In this document: positions 11,900 through 24,004 of the stretch, in pieces
How positions within the stretch are numbered: position 1 is the first letter of the stretch
Layout of the letters: the number at the start of each line of letters is the position of its first letter
Assembly: GCA_965112735.1 (NCBI GenBank)
Contig: OZ218950.1
Location: forward strand, 2,666,001 to 2,730,000
Source: Phaeosaccion multiseriatum
Lineage: Eukaryota; Ochrophyta, other classes
Direction of reading: 5' to 3'
Length of the DNA stretch: 64,000 nucleotides
Translations under genes and position numbers: made by a program
Notes under the pieces: model-generated
What the model saw: only the letters and a program-made list of their open reading frames with translations
Databases searched by the model: none
Told to the model about the DNA's origin: nothing

Positions 11900-12803
11900 T
11901 ACACACACACACACACGCACATACACACACACCTCAAACACACACACACACACACCTCAAACACACACACATGCACACGCGCCCTTCCACACTCGGCACA
12001 CGTAGGAGCGAGCAGATGCGCTTCGAGGGGTGTGTGTCAGGGCTGCGCGGGGTAATGTGGCTGCCCTGGGCCCCGGGCAACTTCCTGACCTGGTCAAACA
12101 AGTCGGGCACGGCCAAGGTGAGGTCAAGTGAGGTCAAGTGAGGTCAAGTGAGGTCAAGGGGTGGAGGAGTAGGCGTGAATACCAAGGCATCCATGCCTCT
12201 CTCTCTCGCACACACTCACTCGACTGCCCTGCCCTCCCCCTCTGCCCCGTTGGCCCCTTTCTCCCCCTCTGCTTTGTCGTTGCTCTCTCTCCCTCTCTCT
12301 CTGCTCTCTCTGTTCCTCCGATAGGTGTGGAACGCCAGCCACGATCAGCCTGTATCGCACTACCGGCTGGGGCACACGGGGAGTGGCTTCATTCACTGCT
12401 CTCCCTGCAAGGGGAAGGAGAGGTGAGTAAATTGATGAGGGGGATGGAATAGTCGAGTGAGGCGTCAGTAGAGAAAGGTTAATTAGAGGGAGAGAGGGAG
12501 ATTCGTTGTCCGTTTGTCTCCCGCTTCTCGTGCCTGATCCTTCCTTTCTTTCCTCCTCCCTCTTTCTGTGTCTCCCCTCCCTCCCTCCCTCCATGACTAC
12601 AACTCGACAACGACAACACAACAACAACACAAACAACAGGCGAGTGGCGTGCTGCTTCAAAGACGGATCCGTTTCACTCTACAGCATGAAGCGGCGGCAG
12701 ATCGAGTGGAAGACCAAGCCCGGCCACACCGAGACCATCTTCGATTGCGTCCTCGCGCCCAACGACCCAGACACCTTGGCCACGGCCTCCTACGACTCAA
12801 CGG

Positions 12804-12871
<68 letters not shown>

Positions 12872-15851
12872 TGTGTGTTTGTGTGTGTGTGTATGTGTGG
12901 GGTGTTGTGTGTGTGTGTGTGTGTGTGTGGGTGTGGGTGTGTGTGTATGTGTGTGTGGGGGGGGGGTGCGTGCGTGTGCGAGCGTGTGCGTGCGTGTGTG
13001 TGTGGGTGTGGGTGTGGGTGTATGTGGGTGTGTGTGTGTGGGTGGGGGGGGGGGGGTGCGTGTGTGGGTGCGTGTGCGTGTGTATACCTCTCTCTCTCTC
13101 TGTGTGTACGAATGTGTGTGTGCCTGTGTGCGTCTGTGTGCGTATGTGTGTACGAACGTGTGTGTGCCTGTCTGCGTCTGTGTGCGTATGTGTGCACGTA
13201 CGTCAAGTGGCTCTTTGTCTAATTGATCATGAAGTCTGCTCCTCTCTGCTCTACTCCCAACCTGTCCTTCTCCCTTCATTGACATCCACTACCTCAGCCC
13301 CAATCGCCCACCCTCTGACTTGCTTCCTTCCTTCCTTCCTTGCTTCCTTCCTTCCTTCATTCCTTCCTTCCTTCCTTCCTCCCTTCCTCCCTTCCTTCCT
13401 TCCTTCCTTCATTCCTTCCTTCCTTCCTTCCTTCCTTGCTTCCTTCCTTCCTTCCTTCATTCCTTTCTTCCTTCCTTCCTCCCTTCCTCCCTTCCTTCCT
13501 TCCTTCCTTCCTTCCTTCCTCCCTTCCCTCCTTCCTTCCTTCCTTCCCTCCAACAGGTGAAACTCTGGCATCGCCCCACAATGGACCTCAAGCTCTCTCT
13601 TGTGGGACACAAGTCCGTCGTGTACTCCATCGCGTGGTCCCCAGAGAGCGACCGAGTGGCCAGCGCTTCTCTAGAGGGCCTGGTGCTCATACACGACGCC
13701 ACTTCGGGCAAGGCACTCTTGAGGCTACCGCTACACAAAAAGGTACGTGCGATTGGTTAGTACTTTCGTAGTACTACGTAAGGTGAGGTGGCAGGGTGCA
13801 CGTCGTGTACAATGCAGGGGAGGTGGTGGTTCACAGTGGTACAAGTTGCTGTTTCAGTTTATAGTTTCAGTTTGTTGGTTATTGACCCTTCCCCCCACGC
13901 CCTCCTCCTCCTCCTCCTCCTCCTCCTCCTCCTCCTCCTCCTCCTCCTCCTCCTCCTCCTCCTCCTCCTCCTCCTCCTCCTCCTCCTCCTATTCCCCCAC
14001 CCCAACCCGCCACCCCTTACCCAACCCAACCCAACCCCCCCATCAGGCCGTGTATACCGTCCGATGGAACCCTTCCGACTCACAACTCCTTGCCTGTTGC
14101 TCCGGAGACGGCAGCGCCACCGTCTTTGACGGGTCCACAGGACGTGTGAGGATGGTGTTCACCCTCCCCGCCCCCTGCTTTGGGTGCGACTGGTCCCAGT
14201 CCAACGCTGATGTGCTGGCCATTGGGGCAGAGGATGGGAAGGTGCGCATCTATCGTTACTTTGAGACGGGCTCCTCCAATGTACCAGTGGTAAGTTAAGT
14301 CATTGAAAGGCTCCCACCATCTCCTCCCTCCCTCCCTCCCTCTCTCACTGACTCACTGACTTACTCATTCACTGACTTGCTCACCCCCCATCACAGTACA
14401 CCCTGTTGGGTCACTCACTGGCTTACTCATTCACTGGCTTACTCATTCACTGACTTACTCATTCACTGACTTACTCAACCACTGACTTACTCATTCACTG
14501 ACTTACTCACCCCTCATCACAGTACACCCTGTTGGGTCACTCTGCTAGAGTGTTCCATGTACGCTTCTCTCCCCTTGTGGACGGCATGTTGGCGACGGGT
14601 TCGGATGACCAACACGTGCGGGTTTGGAACCTCAAAGAGCTACCTGCCCTCACAGGTATGGAGGGAGGGAGGGAGGGAGGGAGGGAGGAATGGTAGTGTA
14701 GTAGCAGGCAGAAGTAAGCGAAAGGAAGGCAAAGCCGGGCACCAAGGGGAACTAAGGCCTACGACCAAAGCCGGGTATACATCGAGATTAATGCATATAT
14801 CGAGATAATGGTATATAGTGGGAGTGAGTATATGTCGAGATAAAAGGTAAAAAGTGGGAGCAAGGTCTACGAACGAACTCAAGCATCCCCTTTCTCCTCG
14901 ATCCGTTCTGCCTCCTCCCTCCCTCCCTCCCTCCCTCCCTCCCTCCCTCCTCCCTCCCTCCCTCCCTCCCTCCCTCCCTCCCTCCCTCCCTCCCTCCCTC
15001 CCTCCCTCCCTTTTTCCTCCTCCCCTCCCCGCCGCCCTCCCTCCCTCCCTTCTCCTCCCTCTCTCCCTCTCTCCCTCCCTCCCTCTCTCCCTGCCTCCCT
15101 CCCTCCCTCCCTCCCTCCCTCCCTCCCTCCCTCCCTCCCTCCCTCCCTCCCTCCCTCCCTCCCTCCCTCCCTCCCTCCCTCCCTCCCTCCCTCCCTCCCT
15201 CTCTCCCTCCCTCCCTCCCCCCCCCTCATCATCAACTCCACCCCCAGGCGACCCTAGACCCTCCCGCACCACCCACTTGAAGGAAAGCCTTGCCCTAAGC
15301 GGTCACTCCTCCAACGTGCGGCCCCTGTACTGGAGCACTGAGGTGTGTCACACTTTAGTTTGCATTTGAACTTTTTTGCTCTTACGTGACATACTTCGTA
15401 CTTCGTAGTAGTACGTAAGAGGGGGGGGGCATATAGAGTAGGGATTTCATTCCGTTTTTGTCCCCCTGGGAATGTGACGTACGGATCTGCTAGAGGCCCT
15501 AGGCCCTCAAATCCCACCCACGCACGCACGCACCCACATGTTCGTACCCGCCTAGGCTATGGGGGGTGTGCCATAGCTCAACTTCACAACAAGGGGTATC
15601 TGTCTACATCTATTTTCTATCTCGACCTCTATCTCCCATTTCGATGCCCTCTACACCATTCATTGACTTACTTACCTTGCAATTGCCATCAGGTGCCATG
15701 GCTGCTCTTGTCGGGCAGTTGGGACTTCACCATCCGAGCCTGGGACATCCGGCCAGCCACTCCTCCCGCCAAAAGGTATCCACGCACGCACGCACCCACG
15801 CACACTCCTCCCCTACCGTAAGCCTCTCTCCCTCTCTCTCGTCTCTCTCTG

Positions 15852-15894
<43 letters not shown>

Positions 15895-17368
15895 CTTCTC
15901 CATCCCTCCCTCCCTCCCCTTCCGACCCTCTTCACAGTTCACACCACCCTTCAAGACAGCACCCATACTTATCAATCAGCACTTCACTCCGACGTCCCAA
16001 CCGCTGCTTTCCCTCCTCTTCCTTGTCCCCCTTTGCGTGTCCCTCTTGTGTCCCTTGTGTGTCCTTTGTGTGGCCCCTGTACCCGTCCCCACCCTCTCCA
16101 AGAAGATGATTAATCTGCCCACCCCACTAACCACCCTCCCTCCCTCATCCCTTCCCTCCCTTCCCTCCCCTCCCTCCCTTCCTCCTTCCCTCCCTCTGTC
16201 CTCTCCCTTCCTCCCTCCCCTCCCTTCCCTCCCTCCCTCCCTTCCTTCCTTCCTCCCTTCCTCCCCTCTCTCCCCTCTCCCCCTCCCCTCACCCCCCCCC
16301 CGTCTGAACACACCCACCCTCCAACCCAACACAAGATGCATTGCGGTGATGAGGGAGCACATCGCAGACGTGTACGGCATTGTCGCTCACCCCTCCCGAC
16401 CCTTTGTGTGGACCTCGTGCAGCCGAGACACCACCCTTCGCTCCTTCACCATTGAAGGGCTCACCACCGCCCTAAAGATCAAAGCAGTCACGCAAAGAAG
16501 CCTCAAGGGATGCCTCTGCGATGTCACAGAGGCGATGAAGGGAGGAGGAGGAGGAGGAGGAGGAGGAGGAGGAGGAGGAGGAGGAGGAGGCGGGGGGGGA
16601 GGAGGAGGAGGCGGGGGAGGGGGAGGGGTACTGGCTGGAGTCAGACTCTCCGGAAGGGTTTCGCAGGTGAGAGGGTGAGAGGGTGAGAGGGTGAGATGGT
16701 GAGAGGAGGAGTGTGTGTGTGAGTGTATGTGTATGTGTGTGTGCGTGTGGGTGTGTGCGTGTGTCTGTGTGTGAGAGAGTGTGTGTGCATTAATGTGTGT
16801 GTACGCGTGTGTGTGTACGTGTGTGTGTGTGCGGCATGTGTTGTGTGTGTGTGTGTGCGGCATGTGTTGTGTGTGTGTGTCCCTGACTCAAGTGCCCCTC
16901 CCCCTGGCGCCTCTCAGGCCCTTGCCAAGGAGGTGGTGGATCTGTGTGCAGAGGAGAGCAAGCTTGTCCTCTTTATCAAGCTCTTCCAGTTCTTTGGAGG
17001 CGCCGATGGTACGTGACATTCAGTATGCACATAACCTTATGTATGGCTAACTAAGGCTTCCACTTACAACCGTAACTTGAAGTAAGCGTAGCACGACAGA
17101 GAGATACTTACGAGACGCCCAAGTCAAGTCACTGAGACGCCCAAGTCAAGTCATCCCCAATGCAAGAATTGAGACGCCCAAGTCAAGTCATCCCCTATGC
17201 AAGTCACTGAGACGCCCAAGTCAAGTCATCCCCTATGCAAGTCACTGAGTCCCTCTGATGTCTGCCTATCCCTCCTCCTTCCTGACAGGCCTGGAGGAGC
17301 TGTGGGAGTGCGTAGGGGCGGTGTCTGAGGAGTACCTGCAGGCTCGGCATCGAAGAAAGCGCAGCAGC

Positions 17369-17400
<32 letters not shown>

Positions 17401-20400
17401 GAACAACAAGAGCAGCAGCAGCAGCAGTCAACAAGGCGGCCCAGATGCATGCAACAACCGCAACAACAACAAGAAGGATGGTGGTGGTGACGCCAGCTGT
17501 GACAATGCCCTGCAGCTCTCCCTGCCGCTGCCCTCTCTACCCCCTGGCCTGGACATGGTGGAGGATCGAATTCGACATTCATCGCAACTGCTTGTGGCCA
17601 GCAAGGACTTGGCCCGACGACTGCGAGCGAGGGGCTCCTTCTGTGAGGGGGACAAACAACTTGGGAGGGCAGAGCGCTTGGAGAGGGCTTCAACGCTGCA
17701 GCTGCTTTCAGGGGATCTCAGGGTAAGTGGCTACGGGTGTGTGGGTGTGTGCGTGTGTGCGCGTGTCGATTTGCACGTGTGTGTGTGTGTGTGTGTGTAT
17801 GTGTGTGTGCGTGGGTGTTTGCGCGCGTGTATGTGTATGTGTGTGTTTATGTGTGTGTATGTGTATGTGTATGGATATGGGTGTGTGGATGTGTTTATGT
17901 GTGTGTGTACGTTTGTGTGTGTGTGTTTTCCTTTTTTCCCACCACCCAACCCTCTCTCTTGATTGCCACAATGTCCGTTCCTCCTTGTACCCCCCCATAG
18001 ACTAGAGCGACTGCTCCGCCCAATGGATTGTCAATCACTGCTCCTATTTGCTCACTACCACAAACACCATCTGCTGCCATCTTTCCCCCTCCCGTAGGCA
18101 TATTGCGAGGCCGCCGTGCAGCCGCCTCTCGAGAAGTGGTGAGTGAGTGAGTGAGTGAGTGAGGGAGTGAGTGAGTGAGTGAGTGAGTGAGTGAGTGAGT
18201 GATTTATTGAGTGAGTGAGTGAGTGAGTGATTGAGTGAGGTTGTGGGTGAGAGGGTGAGAGGGTGAGTGAATGAGTGAATGAGTGAGTGAGTGAGTGAGT
18301 GAGTGAGTGAGTGAGTGAGTGAGTGAGTCAGTGAGTCAGTGAGTGAGGGAGGGAGGGAGGGAGGGAGGGAGGGAGAGAGAGAGAGAGGGAGGGAGGGAGG
18401 GAGGGAGGGAGGGAGTGAGTGAGTGAGGGAGGGAGGGAGGGAGGGAGAGAGGGAGGGAGTGAGTGAGTGAGTGAGTGAGTGAGTGAGTGAGTGAGTGAGT
18501 GAGTGAGTGAGTGAGTGAGGGAAGGAGTGAGTGAGTGAGGGAAGGAGCGAGTGGGAATATCTAACCACAAGAATCACGCAATCGAATCTATCTCTCTATC
18601 ATGTAAATAATCTCGATGTCTCTGTACCCATCCATCTATCTCTCCATCCACTGCCATCCGTCCATCTATCTATCCATCCACTGCCATCCATCCATCTATC
18701 TCTCCATCCACTGCCATCCATCCATCTATCTATCCATCCACTGCCATCCATCGAATCCAGGGAACACGCCTTGTCCCTCGCCCCTGGCGTGTCTGTGGAG
18801 TACTGGCAACACCTTGCCAACCGTTACACGGACAGAGTCAAGGCCCTTGTTGAGGAGGGAGGAGGGGGAGGAGGAGGAGGGGGAGAGGGAGGGGGGGGGC
18901 AGAACGGCAAGACCAACCGACCGGAGTCGACTTTGCTTCCTCTCTTGTTGGCCACGGGACGACTGAGTGAAGCGGTGGACACTTTACTTGTGTTACATGA
19001 CCTGAAACCTGCTCTCACGCTGGTGAAGGCGCTGCAGGATGGCGCCTATGGTGCGGGGGGGGGGGGGGGAGGGGGAGGAGGAGGAGGAGGAGGAGGAGGG
19101 AAGGAAGGAGTAGAAGGAGGGGGGGGAAGAGGAGAAGGAGGAGAAGCAGGAGGGGGAGGAGGAGTAGGAGGAGGAGAGGAGGAGAGTGGGCTGAGTGAGC
19201 AGCAGCAGCAGCAAAATGGTCATGGAAGTAGTCAAATCAGCAAGGAGGGGAAGGGGAAGAAGAGCAGGAGGAAGGACGGGAAGGAGGACAAGGAGGCACA
19301 GGAGGGCGGCAAGGACTCGAGTGAGTGGGGGGGTACTTTGAAAGCCATCATGCGTTTCTTGGCGACATGTTACAGGGATGCGTCAGAGCCTGTCTTGTCG
19401 GCTGCTGCACTGCTTGCCGTGGGAGAGACGGAGGGGGGCATTGGAGCACTCACCGTGGGGAACGAGGTGAGAGGGAGAGAGGGGGGGGTGGGGTGGGAGG
19501 TGAGGGAGGGTGGGAGGGAGGGAGGGAGGGAGGGAAGGAGGAGGGAGGGAGGGAAGGAAGGAAGGAGGGAGGGAGGGAAGGAGGGAAGGAGGGAGGGAGG
19601 GAGAGGAGGGAGAGAGGAGGGAGGGAGGGAGAGGAGGGAGGGAAGGAAAGAAGGAGGGAGGGAAGGAGGGAGGGAGGGAGGGAGGGAGGGAGGGAGGGAG
19701 GGAGGGAGGGAGGGAGGGAGGGAGGGAGGGAGGGAGGGAGGGAGGGAGGGAGGGAGGGAAGGAGGGAGGGAGGGAGGGAGAGAGGGAGAGGAGGGAGGGA
19801 GGGAGGGAGGGAGGGGGGGAGGGAGGGAGGGAGGGAGGGAGGGAGGGAGGGAGAGGAGGGAGGGAGAGGAGGGAGGGAAGGAAGGAAAGAAGGAGGGAGG
19901 GAAGGAGGGAGGGAGGGAAGGAGGGAGGGAGGGAGGGAGGGAGGGAGGAGGGAGGTGAGGAGGGAGGAGGGAGGGATGGAGAGGAGGGAGAGGGGGGAGT
20001 GTATTCTCTGTGTACGCATTCCATGGAAGCCTCCCTCCTACAACACCTTTTTGTTCCTTTGCACTCACTTGTATCACCATCCATCTTCCTATGTCACTGA
20101 ATCTTCCTATGTCACTGAATCTTCCTATGTCACTGAAGGTCGAGCTCGCATACGCGGTGTCGTGTTGCCTTGGCGTGCCCTCTGGGAGTGCCAACGAGTT
20201 GATGCGCGAGATGGTGCGACGCGCAGAGAGCGTGGGGGATGCTGACCTTGCTGTGCAGCTTGCCAAGGAGGTGAGGAAAGGGATGGCAATGGATGGGTTA
20301 GGGAGAGAATGGCAGTGGATGGGTTAGGGAGGGAATGGCAGTGGATGGGTTAGGGAGAGAATGGCAGTGGATGGGTTAGGGAGAGAATGGCAGTGGATGG

Positions 20401-23400
20401 GTTAGGGAGAGAATGGCAGTGGATGGGTTAGGGAGAGGATGGCAGTGGATGGGTTAGGGGGATGCAGGCCTCGCCGTGCAGTTCGCCAAGGAGGTGAGGG
20501 GAGGGACGGACGGACGGAGGGGGGGAGGGAGGCAAGGCAGGGCACAGGGTCCCTGACACTCGACTCGGAGACACTTGAAACAGGAGGCAGAACATAAGCC
20601 AAGATGTTTTCCTCCCTTCTTGCCTTACTCCCTGTCCCCCCCCCCCCCCACTCACCCACTTTCCCCCTATCCCGTACCCCTCCCTCCATCTCTCCCCCCC
20701 TCCCTCCCTCCCTCCCCCCCTCCATCTCTCCCTCCCCCCCTCCCTCCCTTCCTTCCTCCCTCCCTCCCCCCCTCCATCTCTCCCTCCCTCCCTCCCCCCC
20801 TCCCTCCCCCCCTCCCTCCCTTCCTCCCTCTCTCCCTCCCTCCCTCCCTCCCTCCCCCCCTTCCTCCCTTCCTCCCTCTCTCCCTCCCTCCCTCCCTCCC
20901 TCCCTCTCTCCCTCCCTCCCTCCCTTCCTCCCTCCCTCGCTCCCTCTCTCCCTCTCTCCCTCCCTCCCTCCGTCGCTCCCTCCCTCCCTCCCTCCCTCCC
21001 TCCCTCCCTCCCTCCCTCCCTCCCTCCCTCCCTCCCTCTCTCCCTCCCTCCCTCCCTCCCTCCCTCCCTCCCTCCCTCCCTCCCTCCCTCCCTCCCTCCC
21101 TCCCTCCCTCCCTCCCTCCCTCCCTCCCTCCCTCCCTCTCCCTCCCTCCCTCCCTCCCTCCCTCCCTTCCTCCCTCTCTCCCTTCCTCCCTCCCTCCCTC
21201 CCTCCCTCCCTCCCTCCCTCCCTCCCTCCCTCCCTCCCTCCCTCCCTCCCTCCCTCCCTCCCTCCCTCTCCCTCTCTCCCTCCCTCCCTCCCTCCCTCCC
21301 TCCCTCCCTCCCTCCCTCCCTCCCTCCCTCCCTCCCTCTCCCTCCCTCCCTCCCTCCCCCTCCCTCCCTCCCCAGCTGCGAGGCGACACCCATGAGCTCT
21401 GTGACGGCAATGCGGTGGCTTCCCTCCTCGCCGCTCGCAATGGCCTGCAGCAGCGTAGTCAACAGAGCCTCAGGGAAGATGTAGACTATGTACGGAGGAA
21501 GCAGGGAGAGAGCGTGGAGTTGCTGAGGTGAGTAAGTCAGTGACTGAGTAAGTCAGTGATTGAGTAAGTCAGTGACCGAGGAAGAGAGGGCGGGATTGCT
21601 TAGATGCATGTTGTGGGCAGGACACTCACCCCCCTCCCTCCTACCGCCCCCTCGCCCGCCATCCACTGCCATCCCCCCTCCCCTGCCACCCGCTGCCCCC
21701 CCGTCTCCTCCCATCCCCTCCCCTTCCCTGCTCTCTCCCCTTGACTCTTCTCCTCAGATGTCTGCTGCTTGCACGTGACAATAACGCTGCGGCCTCCGTC
21801 GGGATAGCGCTGCTCGGAACAGCAATAGAGGTATCGTAAGCACAGCTTCAGCTTCAGTTTCAGTTTCAGTTTCAGTTTCCGTGTTTTGGGCCTTCTCCAG
21901 CCATTTCCCTCCTCTCCCTCCTCACCTCCCTCCTCTCCTCTCCCTCCTCCCCCCCTACCTCCCTCCCTCCCTACACCCCCCCCTCCCTCTCCCTCTCCCC
22001 TCTCTCCCCTCCTCTCCCCTTCCAGGATGGGGACCTGACCCAGGCGGGCCGAGTGCAACAGGCTCTAGCGGGCGTGGATGCAAAGGCACTGAGCAGGGAC
22101 GTGAGGGCTGCGCTGCTCTCGGCATGCAGCTTCGTGGGGGCCCAGCTCGCTCTACGGGAAGGTTATACGCCTATCTTTGACATGTGAGGCAGGGGGGGGG
22201 GGCAGGCAAAAGGATGGCAGTGGATGGTGTAAGGGTGGCAGAAACAAGGATGGCAGTGGATGGTGGGTGTGGGGTGGGTGGGTGGGTGGGTGGGGGGGGT
22301 TGTCAAGCGCTCGTCGAGCACACAAGGGTGGCAGCGGATGGGTCCATTATCAAGCAGGAGGCACAAGGGTGGCAGTGGATGGAGACCTTGACTAGCACCT
22401 TTCCACCCCTTCCCAACCCCCCCCCCCCCTCCTAACCCCCGCAGCCTCTGCCGTACTGCCGAGGGTCTAGCAGAGCAGAGCGACGAGCACGACCGAAAGG
22501 GGAAGAGCCGCGGGGGGCGAGGAGGAGGAGGAGAGGCTAACGTGGATGGAGGCGCGGCCTTGCCTCGCTGCATGCGGCCCGCGGCGATTCGACTGGTGCA
22601 TGCGAGGGGTCTGTTAAGGGTTGTGAAGGATCGGAGGACGGCGAAGGAGATGTTGCACTTGCTCAGCGAAGAGAGGGGGCTAAGTCGGAAGGGTGAGTGG
22701 AGGGAGGGGAGGGAGGGGGAGGGGAAGGGGGAGGGGAGGGGAAGGGGGAGGAAGAGGGGGAGGGGAAGGGGAGGGGAAGGGAAGGGGAGGGGAAGGGAGG
22801 GGGAAGGGGAGGAGGAGGGGAGGGGAGGGGGAAGGGGAGGGGGAGGGGAGGGGAGGGGGAAGGGGAGGGGGAAGGGGAGGGGAGGGGAGGGGAGGGGAGG
22901 GGAGGGGAGGGGAGGGGAGGGGAGGGGAGGGGAGGGGAGGGGAGGGGAAAGTGGAAAGAGAGGGGACCGAGGGGTAAGGGGGGTTGGGGGGAGGGAGGGA
23001 GGGAGGGAGGGAGCGAGAGAGGGAGGGAGGGGACAGAGCGAGGGAATAACACTTCACTTCACACACATTTCACACTCGTCTTACTCTTCCTCGTCCGTGT
23101 TCTCCTCGCTACTGAACTGCACTCATCTTTACTTACGTATGCACACGTACTATCGACGTTGGCGGCAGAAATCGATGAGGTCGAGACGATGCTGCAGCAG
23201 TCGGAGGAGAAGGCCGGGGAAGACTCCTTCGAAGGAGACACTCTCCTGTCCCACGCTGAGAGCTGCCGAGCCGCCATACACACAGAGACCATGCTGAGAA
23301 GAGCCGGCTTGACCTGCTGGTCCCCTCGTCCGGAGGAAGATGACGACCACAACGACGACGATGACAATGACGATGACGATGACGATGACGATGAGGAAGG

Positions 23401-23662
23401 AAGGGGTGCCGGATGCTTGGAGGATGGCGAGACCCCTCCTCTAAGTCCACAAAGTCCTCTGAGCCCCCGGAGTCCGGGGAGTCCAACGAGCCCGAGGGGG
23501 CCGAGAAGGAGGGGCTCGAACTCAAACTCAAACTCGAGCCCGACCTGGGGCCGTGAGTTGCCTCCTCATCGGCGCGGAGAGGACGGCAGGAAGAGTGAGC
23601 ATCGCAGGAACAGTAGACGTTGGAAGAGCACTAGCAGCAGTAGCAGCCGCAGTAGCATCAGC

Positions 23663-23708
<46 letters not shown>

Positions 23709-24004
23709 GCGGTGGTGGTGGTGGTGGTGGTGGTAATGGAGAGGATGCACTAGTGCCTCGATCGCAGCACCGACGAGTCATCTCCGCCGGCTCCGTGCTG
23801 CCTCATCCTGCCTCGCACCACGACTGGCGACTGCCAGGTGGCTCCAACACGCGAAGGTCCATCGTGACGGGTGGTCTGGTGCAAGGCCCTGCCTACGTGC
23901 TGGAAGATGGGCGCTCCCTCATGACTGTGAGTGAGGCCATAATGTGGGCGCGTGTGTGTCCGTTCTCGCCACTCAGCACGGGGGAGCGCATGTTGCCATT
24001 CTGA
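10168..24004 (+). CDS. WDR17: WD repeat protein 17 (WDR17) orthologue, 22 exons
   Basis: Exons are 10168-10443, 10786-11229, 11502-11602, 12006-12117, 12325-12422, 12640-12802, 13557-13742, 14047-14289, 14523-14655, 15248-15342, 15693-15775, 16336-16666, 16918-17008, 17289-17722, 18098-18138, 18761-19466, 20139-20270, 21376-21527, 21758-21830, 22026-22183, 22445-22692 and 23169-24004. Phases join throughout and give about 1711 residues. The N-terminal half is a run of WD40 blades (for example [75 protein letters not shown]). The second half is the helical WDR17 region ([51 protein letters not shown]). Poly-Gly, poly-Ser, poly-Asp and poly-Asn runs inflate it beyond animal WDR17. Its cellular role is poorly known. 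Pairing with centrin hints at cilia but is only suggestive. Confidence 0.9.
12803..13090 (+). repeat. TG microsatellite in WDR17 intron 6, starting at the donor
   Basis: The intron begins with GTGTGT at 12803 and continues as TG-rich repeats with TTTG, TATG and CGTG interruptions and two G-runs (about 12957-12966 and 13043-13053). Confidence 0.9.
13322..13550 (+). repeat. TTCC repeat forming the 3' part of WDR17 intron 6
   Basis: About 230 bp of TTCC with ATTCC, GCTTCC and CCTCCC variants in a higher-order pattern, running straight into the CAACAG acceptor. Confidence 0.9.
13902..13990 (+). repeat. TCC microsatellite in WDR17 intron 7
   Basis: About 29 uninterrupted TCC triplets. Confidence 0.9.
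14914..15228 (+). repeat. CCCT repeat in WDR17 intron 9
   Basis: About 315 bp of CCCT with occasional CTCT or TTCC changes, ending at the acceptor. A short GGGA run just after the donor of the same intron (about 14660-14690) is its reverse complement. Confidence 0.9.
16543..16630 (+). repeat. GGA/GGG repeat inside WDR17 exon 12 (poly-Gly)
   Basis: A microsatellite kept in frame inside a coding exon, producing roughly 28 consecutive glycines between MK and [13 protein letters not shown]. If expressed as drawn, it is a flexible insertion after the last WD40 blade. Confidence 0.75.
18139..18545 (+). repeat. GTGA/GGGA repeat filling the 5' part of WDR17 intron 15
   Basis: The donor GTGAGT at 18139 is the first unit of about 400 bp of GTGA repeats with inserted GGGA blocks and a few TGATT, GTCA and AATGA variants. 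Confidence 0.9.
19467..20000 (+). repeat. GGGA repeat in WDR17 intron 16
   Basis: About 530 bp of GGGA with AAGG and GAGA interruptions in a regular higher-order pattern, beginning directly after the donor GTGAGAGG. Confidence 0.9.
20690..21372 (+). repeat. CCCT repeat in WDR17 intron 17
   Basis: About 680 bp of CCCT with TTCC, TCTC and CCCCCC variants, reaching the CCCAG acceptor at 21375. It is the longest pure pyrimidine tract in the window. Confidence 0.92.
22695..23035 (+). repeat. GGGGA and GGGA repeat in WDR17 intron 21
   Basis: Starts just after the donor GTGAGT at 22693. It contains an almost pure GGGGA block at about 22870-22948, a strong candidate for G-quadruplex formation in RNA and DNA. 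Confidence 0.88.

Noticed and set aside
17100-17250. Direct repeats GAGACGCCCAAGTCAAGTCA with short spacers, CRISPR-like at first sight
   Set aside because: Spacers are themselves partial repeats, the array lies in a eukaryotic intron, and no cas-like gene exists.
20428-21531. Open frames over 250 codons of Ser/Leu/Pro or Arg/Glu/Gly repeats
   Set aside because: Translation of CCCT/GGGA repeats in WDR17 intron 17. The flanking exons splice across it in phase.
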